Positions 1 to 5,468 of a stretch of DNA of 5,674 bases are shown piece after piece. The notes beneath the pieces were generated by a model that saw only the letters and a program-made list of their open reading frames with translations, searched no databases and was not told where the DNA came from. The DNA comes from an uncultured Verrucomicrobiota bacterium. GTDB taxonomy: Bacteria; Verrucomicrobiota; Verrucomicrobiia; Opitutales; Opitutaceae. A program made the translations under genes and the position numbers. The stretch is taken from contig CAIXIZ010000387.1 of assembly GCA_903919625.1 (NCBI GenBank), positions 1-5,674 on the forward strand. Direction: 5' to 3'. The first letter of the stretch is position 1. Each line of letters opens with the position of its first letter.

Positions 1-385
1 CCAGTTCGCCGAGCTGGAACAGGCTGGCGAGCGCGCTGCCCTGCAGCTTCTCCGCCAGCAGCGCGGCGGTGCCGGCGAGCTGCATGGTGGGCGTGGCCAG
101 GTCAAACGCCGCCGCCGCCGGGTCGTGCAGCATCGGCCAGGTGCGTTCGACCATGTTGCCGGTCGCGGTCTCGCGGAAGCGCACGGACACCTCGCCCAGC
201 TCGCCCTCGCCATCGGGCCGCACCTCGACCTGATAAAGCGCGACCGCCGCCTCCTCGGCCGCGAGCTGCGCTGCCGTGACTGCATCATTGTGGAAATCCT
301 CCTCCTTGAGCCGGTGCTGCTCGAAGCCGATCAGGCGGTAGCTGGTGACCCGGGCGGAGTTGAAGCGCACCTGCACCTTCACATT
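1..385 (-). other. DUF3520-like YfbK C-terminal domain, truncated by the window edge
   Basis: AENVKVQVRFNSARVTSYRL, then IGFEQHRLKEEDFHNDAV, then AAVALYQVEVRP matches the YfbK C-terminal domain ('xFNPxxVxxYRLIGYExRxLxxxDFxxDxxDxGxxxxGHxVTALYE'). The Gly-His before the usual VTALYE is replaced by Glu-Ala here. The last visible residues, SLFQLGEL, are still within this family region, so the stop codon is probably not far beyond the left edge. Confidence 0.75.
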
Positions 386-3300
386 TTCCGCGGCCGGCCG
401 GAACGCCCCCGCGAGCTGCCGGGCAAAACCCGCGTCGGCGTCCTCCGGCGCATTGAGCAGGTAGTAGCGCCCGTCGCCCTTGCGGGTGAGCGCCTCCAGG
501 ATCCCGTCGTTCAGGCCGCCTGCGCCCACGCCGCACGCGTCGAGCGTGATGCCCGACTGGCGCAGGGCGGCGATCATCTCGGCCAGCCGGTCCGGGCTGG
601 CGTCGCCCAGGTTGGCGGCACCGTCGGTGATGAGCACGATGCGGTTTTGCGCGCCGGCTGTCTGCTGCTGGCGGGCGAGGTCGCCGGCCAGCTTGAGCGC
701 CTCCTCCAGGTTGGTCCCGCCCTCAAACGGCGTGTGCGCCACCAGCTCCACCAGCCGGGCCGCCTCGCTGCCGCGCACCCGCTGCGCGAGCAGGCGCGGC
801 GTGCGGGCAAACCCGACCAGCGTCACCACATCGTCGGGGCCCAGCAGCGAGGCGAGCGACGCCATCGCGGCGCGCACGGTCGCCACCCGGTCCTCGCGCT
901 CCATCGAGCCGCTCGTGTCCAGCAGCACGGTGAGCCGCAGCGCCTGGCCTGCGCTCCGGCCCGCCGCCGGCACCCGCAGCGCGATCCGCACCAGATTGCG
1001 CTGCTGGAGCACCGGATGCGCCGACTGTTCGATCCGGCAGGCCACCGGCTCGCCCGCCACAGGCGATGGGTCGCCGTAATCGAACGCGTTGTAGAATTCC
1101 TCCGGGCGGATGCTGCCTGCGTCGGGCCGCCTGCCCTGGCCGAGCGCCGTCTGCGCCAGCTTGAACGACACATCGCTCACATGCAGGGAGAACGTCGAGA
1201 CCACCTCCGTGCTGGTCCGGACCTCGGCGTCGGCAATTTCGGCCAGCGCCTTTTTCCGCGCTGCTGCCGTGGTGTCGGGCGGCGGCGGGGCCGGGGTAGT
1301 TGCGGTCGGGCGGCTGCCCGGTCCGGAGGGCACGCCCGGGGTGGCGGTTTGGAATTGATTGAGGACCTGCTGGATTTTTTCCAGATTCTGGGGTGTCTGG
1401 GTCACCAGCAGGGTGGTGCCGTCAAAGCCCACCTTGCTGCCGGGCAGATTGTCGAAATTCACGCCGGCTTTCTCCAGGTAGCTTTGCAGGCCGGCGCCGC
1501 CGCCCGCGCTGCCAGCCAGCATCTGTTCCCGGGCGGAAAAGCTGATCGGGAAACTCTTGAAAGCCAGCGTACTGCCGGGGGCCGCTGCCGTGGCGTTGGT
1601 GGCCGGCTTTTCCGGGATGGCCAGTTCCCATTCGCCCGTCGCCTTGACCAAAGGTTGAGCTGCCTTGGCCGCCTCGTTTTCTTTTTGGATTATTTTGGAG
1701 AGATAATCCATCGCCTCCTGATTCCCCGTATAACTGAGCTGGGCGAATGTTTGCTTTGCGTTCTCAATGTCTCCGGCGCTGTATTGGGCGCGGCCACGGG
1801 CAAGTTGTTCGCCCAATCGGGAATCGATCTGCGCGGGCGAGTCGTTGGGGGCTGGCATGCCAAATCCACCATTGTCTCTGGCCGCGAAGACTCCGGTACC
1901 GGAGTTGATCAGGTTTAAAGGGGGTGCAGAATATTGCACATTACCCCCACCGATGGTCATGCCCGGGGTGGTGCCGAAAACAGTATTCTTAGCTTGCGCA
2001 CTGCCGGGCACCGCTGCCGCCGCGGCGCTTTTGTCGGCCTCCTGCGGCTCCGGCAGGTTCCATTTCGTACTCGATTGGGCCAGCAGGGATTCGATCGTCT
2101 GTTGCTGCTGGATGTTCGGCGGCGGAGTGGCCGTGGGGATGGTTACCGGGGAGGGAGCCGTGCCGTCGCTGATCACCACACTTTGATCCGTGCTTCCGAG
2201 GTCGAATTTGTATTCTCCGGGGCCACTGAGACGGTCGACCCGGCCTTGGCTTGGCCCTTGGGCTTGGTCACCCTGCTGGGATTGGGCCAGCTGTCCGTTG
2301 CCGCCGCCGGTCGCAAATAACCGCACATTGCCATTGCCGGCCCCGGTGAATTTCAGGGTGCCCTGGTCGATCAGCGTGCCGCCATTGTAATTTGCGCCGC
2401 TGAGCACGAGGGTGCCGTTTGCAACCGTCGTGCCGCCGGTATAGCCACTGGCATAATCCAACACCACCGGACTGGTGGAACCGCTGACCACCAGACCGCT
2501 GGTGAAGCGTTGATTGGCATTCTTCAATGCGAGAGTCCCCCCTCCAGCTTTGGTCAGGCTGCCTTGGTTGAAATCAGGATGAAGCACCACCGACGGGGTC
2601 AGAACGGGTGAGCCGACAGTCAGCTGACCGCCCACGACGGAGTCGCTGGCAATGGAGTTAAAATTTTTAAGCCTGTCCCAGTTCGGAGCGGTCACTCCGT
2701 TCACGGATCCGCTCACATCCTCCAGGCTGCCGCCGCTCTGCAACGTGTAGTTTCCGGCGGTGAAGGCCGTCCGGGGGGTGATCGTGCTGGCGCCCAGCGT
2801 TCCGCTTCCAGACAAAGTAGCGGCATTGCCTAGCACGATTGTGCCTCCGTCGATCGCCGTGCCTCCGGTGTAGGCATTGGTGCCTGACAGCGTCACACTG
2901 CCAGCCGAGGTTTTGGTCGCGGTTCCGCTGCCGGCCAGAACCGGACTCACGGTGCCGCTTTGCAAGGAATAGCTGCTCGCTTTGAATAGATCATTGCGGC
3001 CGGTCAGGTCGGCGTTGATGGGTTCCGTCGTACCTGAGATGGCGCCCGAAAGGGTCATGGAATTGCTGCCCACTTTGAATGCATCATTGCGGCCGGCCTG
3101 GGTGGAGTTGGTGATCCCGCCCGAAAAATTTACCACGTTCTTGTCCGCATCCATCCTGCCGTTTTGCAACGCGTAATTGGAGGTGGTGGTCATGCCAAAG
3201 CCAGTGACCGCTCCACCGCCAGCCAGGCCATTTGGCGAATCAATGGCCAGTGTGCCGCCGCCCCCGCCCAGATTATAGTAGATGATACTCCCTGGCGGAG

Positions 3301-5236
3301 CCCCACCAGTTCGCGTTCGCGAGGGAATCAAATCGTTCCAGCCGGCGACGCTATCAGCGGGGAGATCGAAGGCTCCATCTACTATCATGTTTCTCGGATC
3401 TGGCCCGGCATTGACCTGCGCCTTGACGCCTTCATCTCTGACTGCCTGAGCCGCCCCGGACAGCGTCAGCGAGTTCGACCCGGCGAAGGCAAAATCGCCG
3501 GCACCACTCATAATCAATTGATCTGTAGCGCGCGGCTGGCCATCAAATCCGCCGGCAGGTACCATCATGGCATTGCTCCTTGATTCGCTCGTACTATCCA
3601 AGACTCGAGTAATCCCCATTTGCTGGACGGCGTCCATCCGGCGCCCAATGCCAAATGTGACCGAATTGCCCGGTTGTGCGGAAGTTATCTGGAGTGCAGG
3701 ACCGGCAGAATCTTGGCCATTCTGCTGCGACAATATCGGTTGAGTTTTCCCATCGATGGTGACATTGCCGATAACGCTAAGCCGATTCCCAGAGGCATCA
3801 ACATACTGGGGCCCAGTGGGAGTGGGGTTTTCCCAAATGCTGTTTGTAGTGCCGCCTAAAGATGGTCTCTCATTGGGATGATATGGCGCTGTATTTCCCG
3901 GTTGTGCGGAATCTGCCTGAAGCGTCACCGCTCCCGAAATCGTGCCGCTCCCCCCTAAGACGCCACCCGTGACCACAGCCAGGTTGCCTCCATTAATTAA
4001 GATGCCATTTGAATAATTAATGGCACCGCTGCTGCCCAGCGCCAGCGTGCCGCTGTTAACTAATAGCGTGCCGCTGTTGATCGTCGTGCTGCCCGTGTAG
4101 GTATTGGCGCTTTTCAATGTTGCTCCCGCGTTGCCGGCTACAATCCAGTTCCCGCTCCCGGAAATCACGTTGGACGCGTCCACGGCGCCGAGGGTCGCCA
4201 TGGTCTGCGTATTCGCCGCGTCCGTAAATTGCGTTCTGTTCCCGGCCTGTCCCGGCGAGTTGGCGCTCATGCCAGAGGGGGAGGCATTCCCCATCATAGC
4301 AGTCCATGGCCTGTCTGGGGGTGCGGCCGCTGCCGCTGCCGCCGTCGGCGTGGCGATTGATCCGGGGGCGCTATCGGCCCCGTTGACCGCAAGATTGCCG
4401 CTGAAGGTGCCGGTGAATGCTACGAGGGCGCTGTCGGACCCATTGACCCCAAGATTGCTGCTCAATGGCTTGTAATCACCCGCGCCTAGAAAACCGGATG
4501 ACACCTCCACCGAAGGCTGCTCCTGCTGCTGCCGGCCGATGGCCGCAAGCATCAGCCGCGCATCCTGTTGCGGGTCGTCGGCGAGGGCTGCAACCGGAGC
4601 CGGAACATAATCGGGCGGGGGAGCCGGAAATGAAGGTGGCGGGCCACCTCTGGCAGCGCCGCCCAATCCGCCCCGCCCGCCGACTCCACCGGGCGCACTG
4701 CCAGCTGGCATGGGGTTGGGTTGGATGGACTGATCCTTGGCATCAGCTTCGAAGGAGTTGGCTGCGGCGTGGGCCCTCACCAGCCGTTTTGCCGAGGATT
4801 GCACCTGGCTGAGGTTGGGGGTGATGATGGCCGCCAACATTCCGATCACCAGGCAGGCGGCCGCGTAAGCCAGCACCCGTTGCTGATGCCAGAATGGCCG
4901 GCGTTTCCGGGGTGCGGCCGGTTGGGTCTGCGGCAGCGCCGTCGGCGCTTTCGCTCCGGTGCTGGGTCTGGCCCCCAGGGCGGCCAGCAGTTTTTCCCGC
5001 CGCTCCGGCGCCAGTTGCATGGCCTGCGGATGCGGACGCGTCGCTTCGCGCACCAGCCCTTGCACGGCCTCGATCCGCCGTTTGAAAATCAGCAGTTCGG
5101 GCTGTTCGGCGCTGATGCGCTCCAGCTCCGACACCTCAAAGGCCGACGCCTCGCCCAGCGCCCACGCGACCACGCGGGCCTCCAGCTCGGGCTCGATCAA
5201 CAGTTCCAGATGTGGCGGTTTGTGATCGTCACTCAT
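1..5236 (-). CDS. Giant membrane-anchored vWA (YfbK-type) protein with anti-sigma-like N-terminus and autotransporter-type beta-strand repeats; 3' end beyond the window
   Basis: One frame stays open for 1745 codons from ATG 5236 to the window edge. The start is supported by a GGGAGGG ribosome site at 5244-5250, 7 nt upstream, and by an N-terminus (MSDDHKPPHLELLIEPELEA) that leads straight into the anti-sigma-like region. Order of parts: anti-sigma-like (about 11-88), KRR then membrane helix (121-139), Gly/Pro linker (170-245), beta-strand repeats (about 350-1030), linker (1041-1135), TPR-like (1139-1186), secretin-N-like (1224-1296), YfbK N-terminal domain (1345-1430), vWA (1433-1616), DUF3520-like (1618 onward, cut). 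Known of the family: YfbK-like vWA proteins are extracytoplasmic and bind ligands through a metal site; their exact role is poorly defined. Inferred: N-in/C-out topology and control of the adjacent ECF sigma factor. The long beta-repeat insert is unusual for this architecture. No autotransporter barrel is visible. ORF and domain order are secure; function is not. Confidence 0.93.
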   Translation of the reverse strand, partial: MSDDHKPPHLELLIEPELEARVVAWALGEASAFEVSELERISAEQPELLIFKRRIEAVQGLVREATRPHPQAMQLAPERREKLLAALGARPSTGAKAPTALPQTQPAAPRKRRPFWHQQRVLAYAAACLVIGMLAAIITPNLSQVQSSAKRLVRAHAAANSFEADAKDQSIQPNPMPAGSAPGGVGGRGGLGGAARGGPPPSFPAPPPDYVPAPVAALADDPQQDARLMLAAIGRQQQEQPSVEVSSGFLGAGDYKPLSSNLGVNGSDSALVAFTGTFSGNLAVNGADSAPGSIATPTAAAAAAAPPDRPWTAMMGNASPSGMSANSPGQAGNRTQFTDAANTQTMATLGAVDASNVISGSGNWIVAGNAGATLKSANTYTGSTTINSGTLLVNSGTLALGSSGAINYSNGILINGGNLAVVTGGVLGGSGTISGAVTLQADSAQPGNTAPYHPNERPSLGGTTNSIWENPTPTGPQYVDASGNRLSVIGNVTIDGKTQPILSQQNGQDSAGPALQITSAQPGNSVTFGIGRRMDAVQQMGITRVLDSTSESRSNAMMVPAGGFDGQPRATDQLIMSGAGDFAFAGSNSLTLSGAAQAVRDEGVKAQVNAGPDPRNMIVDGAFDLPADSVAGWNDLIPSRTRTGGAPPGSIIYYNLGGGGGTLAIDSPNGLAGGGAVTGFGMTTTSNYALQNGRMDADKNVVNFSGGITNSTQAGRNDAFKVGSNSMTLSGAISGTTEPINADLTGRNDLFKASSYSLQSGTVSPVLAGSGTATKTSAGSVTLSGTNAYTGGTAIDGGTIVLGNAATLSGSGTLGASTITPRTAFTAGNYTLQSGGSLEDVSGSVNGVTAPNWDRLKNFNSIASDSVVGGQLTVGSPVLTPSVVLHPDFNQGSLTKAGGGTLALKNANQRFTSGLVVSGSTSPVVLDYASGYTGGTTVANGTLVLSGANYNGGTLIDQGTLKFTGAGNGNVRLFATGGGNGQLAQSQQGDQAQGPSQGRVDRLSGPGEYKFDLGSTDQSVVISDGTAPSPVTIPTATPPPNIQQQQTIESLLAQSSTKWNLPEPQEADKSAAAAAVPGSAQAKNTVFGTTPGMTIGGGNVQYSAPPLNLINSGTGVFAARDNGGFGMPAPNDSPAQIDSRLGEQLARGRAQYSAGDIENAKQTFAQLSYTGNQEAMDYLSKIIQKENEAAKAAQPLVKATGEWELAIPEKPATNATAAAPGSTLAFKSFPISFSAREQMLAGSAGGGAGLQSYLEKAGVNFDNLPGSKVGFDGTTLLVTQTPQNLEKIQQVLNQFQTATPGVPSGPGSRPTATTPAPPPPDTTAAARKKALAEIADAEVRTSTEVVSTFSLHVSDVSFKLAQTALGQGRRPDAGSIRPEEFYNAFDYGDPSPVAGEPVACRIEQSAHPVLQQRNLVRIALRVPAAGRSAGQALRLTVLLDTSGSMEREDRVATVRAAMASLASLLGPDDVVTLVGFARTPRLLAQRVRGSEAARLVELVAHTPFEGGTNLEEALKLAGDLARQQQTAGAQNRIVLITDGAANLGDASPDRLAEMIAALRQSGITLDACGVGAGGLNDGILEALTRKGDGRYYLLNAPEDADAGFARQLAGAFRPAAENVKVQVRFNSARVTSYRLIGFEQHRLKEEDFHNDAVTAAQLAAEEAAVALYQVEVRPDGEGELGEVSVRFRETATGNMVERTWPMLHDPAAAAFDLATPTMQLAGTAALLAEKLQGSALASLFQLGEL
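389..940 (-). other. vWA domain with complete MIDAS (residues about 1433-1616)
   Basis: LRLTVLLDTSGSM holds the DxSxS motif (D1440, S1442, S1444); FEGGTNLEEAL supplies the MIDAS threonine (T1508); RIVLITDGAANLGD supplies the aspartate (D1538). The strand/helix alternation and length are normal, ending in GDGRYYLLNAPEDA and ARQLAGAF. All metal-coordinating positions are present, so metal-dependent ligand binding outside the cytoplasm is expected (family knowledge). Confidence 0.93.
947..1204 (-). other. YfbK-type N-terminal domain (residues about 1345-1430)
   Basis: VVSTFSLHVSDVSFKLAQTA, then GSIRPEEFYNAFDYGDP, then QSAHPVLQQRNLVRIALRVP matches the conserved opening of YfbK-like vWA proteins ('STFSxDVDxxSYxxxRxxLxxGxxPpxxxVRxEExxNxFxYxYp'). 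This is what separates the protein from generic vWA proteins. The first acidic position of the usual DVD is replaced by HVSD here. Confidence 0.75.
1349..1567 (-). other. Secretin-N-like small domain (residues about 1224-1296)
   Basis: LQSYLEKAGVNF, then LPGSKVGFDGTTLLVTQTPQ, then NLEKIQQVLNQF follows the pattern of secretin short domains, in which a helix is followed by a strand 'xLxVxxTxxNLxxIxxxL'. In secretins such domains mediate ring contacts in the periplasm. Here it precedes the YfbK module, with a Pro/Thr linker (1298-1322) after it. The assignment comes from the pattern alone. Confidence 0.5.
1679..1822 (-). other. TPR-like helical pair (residues about 1139-1186)
   Basis: SRLGEQLARGRAQYSAGDIE followed by NAKQTFAQLSYTGNQEAMDY fits the TPR consensus of 'Gx-x-Y-x-x-G(D/R)-Y-x-x-A' and a second helix. 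One unit is clear, and a partial second helix runs on to KIIQKENEAA. It connects the low-complexity linker to the secretin-N-like domain and probably acts as a spacer or protein contact. Confidence 0.5.
2966..3096 (-). repeat. 93-bp in-frame duplication encoding the GRND-x-FK motif
   Basis: Segments 2966-3003 and 3059-3096 are near-copies 93 bp apart; within them 23 bp (2981-3003 and 3074-3096) differ at only two positions. They encode GRNDLFKASSYSL (746-758) and GRNDAFKVGSNSM (715-727), a 31-residue period inside the beta-repeat region. It looks more recent than the surrounding divergent repeats. Confidence 0.7.
3665..3911 (-). repeat. Pair of short direct repeats encoding SAQPGN, 228 bp apart
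   Basis: Positions 3665-3683 and 3893-3911 match at 18 of 19 bases, with 15 identical in a row (cccggttgtgcggaa). Both are read in frame as SAQPGN at residues 443-448 and 519-524. The distance is 76 codons, so this could be the trace of an old duplication whose remainder has diverged. Confidence 0.6.
4366..4462 (-). repeat. 60-bp-period duplication in the N-terminal linker
   Basis: Two 37-bp copies, 4366-4402 and 4426-4462, match at 32 of 37 positions and are 60 bp apart. They encode SNLGVNGSDSA (residues 260-270) and GNLAVNGADSA (280-290), so the duplication is in frame and adds 20 residues ahead of the beta-repeat region. Confidence 0.75.
4817..4879 (-). other. Single membrane-spanning segment (residues about 120-140)
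   Basis: RKRRPFWHQQR is followed by VLAYAAACLVIGMLAAIITP. The basic residues on the N-terminal side predict that the N-terminus stays in the cytoplasm and the rest is exported. It is too far from the start (residue 120) for a normal cleaved signal peptide, so a membrane anchor is more likely. The continuation, PNLSQVQSSAKR, looks like the N-terminal helix of type IV pilins, but there is no prepilin peptidase site. Confidence 0.75.
4973..5206 (-). other. Anti-sigma-like cytoplasmic domain (residues about 11-88 of the vWA protein)
   Basis: The segment reads LEARVVAWALGEASAFEVSE, then LERISAEQPELLIF, then KRRIEAVQGLV, and later LAPERREKLLAALG. The pattern 'ALGE, acidic helix, PEL, helix, then R/K-rich helix' is that of zinc-free anti-sigma-like N-termini found before a single membrane helix in Verrucomicrobiota and Planctomycetota. 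No HxxxCxxC zinc motif is present. It is expected to face the cytoplasm and bind the sigma factor encoded upstream; that binding is inferred from order and pattern. Confidence 0.6.
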
Positions 5237-5465
5237 TGGAATGCCCTCCCGATAGGTGGAGCACGTTGTCCCTAACGTGCTTTCCGAATTCCGACCAACA
5301 AAGCACGTTGTCCCTAACGTGCTTTCCGAGCTCCGACCCGCGGAGCACGTTGTCCCCCACGTGCTGCCCCGCGCCCATCCGCCGAAACATGCTGCTCCGA
5401 CACACGCTGCCCCGAGCCGCCCGATTGATGTATGTGTATGTAAATGTTTTCATAAATGGTTCCAT
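5229..5465 (-). CDS. Possible 78-residue repeat peptide between sigma factor and vWA gene
   Basis: This ORF begins with ATG 3 nt after the sigma TGA and ends in TGA at 5231-5229, overlapping the first 8 nt of the vWA gene (ATGAGTGA). Such packing fits translational coupling. Because the DNA repeat has a 42-bp period, the ORF encodes 14-residue repeats: GQHVGDNVLRGSEL, GKHVRDNVLCWSEF, GKHVRDNVLHLSGG. There is no signal peptide, membrane segment or recognised domain. Against it: no strong ribosome site precedes the start, the repeat is explained equally well as a DNA palindrome array, and the decayed fourth repeat unit (near 5386-5411) is read in another frame because of a 1-nt offset. It may be a chance ORF or a leader whose translation affects the downstream gene. 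Confidence 0.3.
   Translation of the reverse strand: MEPFMKTFTYTYINRAARGSVCRSSMFRRMGAGQHVGDNVLRGSELGKHVRDNVLCWSEFGKHVRDNVLHLSGGHSNE
5244..5250 (-). promoter_or_regulatory. Ribosome binding site of the vWA gene
   Basis: GGGAGGG on the minus strand lies 7 nt before ATG 5236. It is a strong Shine-Dalgarno match and decides the start. It sits just downstream of the first palindrome (5260-5281), so folding of that hairpin in the mRNA could affect access to it (inference). Confidence 0.75.
5260..5411. repeat. Tandem palindromic repeat, 42-bp period, three clear copies and one decayed copy
   Basis: Three palindromes of the form AGCACGTT-N6-AACGTGCT lie at 5260-5281, 5302-5323 and 5344-5365, each exactly 42 bp from the next. 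The first two are identical; the second extends to 10-bp arms (5300-5309 with 5316-5325). The third has 7-bp arms because two bases next to the centre differ. The sequences between palindromes also match (TTCCGAATTCCGACC and TTCCGAGCTCCGACC), so the whole 42-bp unit was duplicated. A degraded fourth copy lies near 5386-5411, offset by 43 bp. The array ends 9 nt from the vWA gene's ribosome site. Options: operators for a dimeric regulator, 5'-leader RNA hairpins, a REP-like mobile palindrome, or coding repeats of the small ORF. No transposase is nearby. Confidence 0.85.
5436..5463 (-). promoter_or_regulatory. Weak candidate ECF-type promoter in the AT-rich patch upstream of the repeats
   Basis: Directly after the sigma stop the minus strand becomes AT-rich (5425-5465), in contrast to its surroundings. 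It contains GGAACC at 5463-5458, resembling the GGAAC core of many ECF -35 elements. About 16 nt further on is ACATAC (5441-5436), which is only a loose -10. If used, transcription would start upstream of the palindromes and place them in the 5' leader of the vWA mRNA. The motif is short and the -10 is poor. Confidence 0.22.
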
Positions 5466-5468
5466 TCT

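Larger units (their letters stand above)
2147..4189 (-). repeat. Autotransporter-associated beta-strand repeat region (residues about 350-1030)
   Basis: PATR-like units recur: LKSANTYTGSTTINSGTL (374-391), VTLSGTNAYTGGTAIDGGTI (781-800), LTKAGGGTLALKNANQ (894-909), SGYTGGTTVANGTLVLSG (930-947) and NYNGGTLIDQGTLKF (949-963). A second motif, [NS]Y-x-LQ-x-G, appears at 686, 755 and 829. Family knowledge: such repeats form right-handed beta-helices in secreted passengers and are very abundant in Verrucomicrobiota. Residues about 441-680 match less well, though still rich in Gly, Asn, Ser and Thr; the stretch 528-572 and 610-652 is unrecognised. Composition is less GC-rich than either end of the gene. 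No barrel domain accompanies it in the visible sequence. Confidence 0.8.

Noticed and set aside
1690..1872. Short minus-strand ORFs in other frames within the vWA gene (also near 285-810, 823-1173, 1422-1631 and 4056-4307)
   Set aside because: All lie inside the continuous 1745-codon frame, which carries recognisable domains on both sides, so these are out-of-frame shadows and not evidence of a broken gene.
125..1918. 597-codon plus-strand ORF
   Set aside because: It lies wholly antisense to the vWA-gene frame, whose translation shows a textbook vWA/MIDAS and YfbK sequence. The plus-strand product is His/Arg/Gly-rich with no recognisable domain, as expected of an antisense shadow in GC-rich coding DNA.
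4465..5275. Plus-strand ORFs of 115 and 184 codons opposite the N-terminal part of the vWA gene
   Set aside because: Both are antisense to the anti-sigma-like and linker region, are low in complexity, and have no convincing ribosome site or domain.
5300..5325. Intrinsic terminator after the sigma gene
   Set aside because: The 10-bp-arm hairpin is followed by only three T residues on either strand and then GC-rich sequence. Three equal hairpins in a row before a co-directional gene do not look like a terminator.
5260..5411. CRISPR array
   Set aside because: The units are palindromes with similar, not unique, sequence between them, only three clear copies exist, and no cas gene is present.
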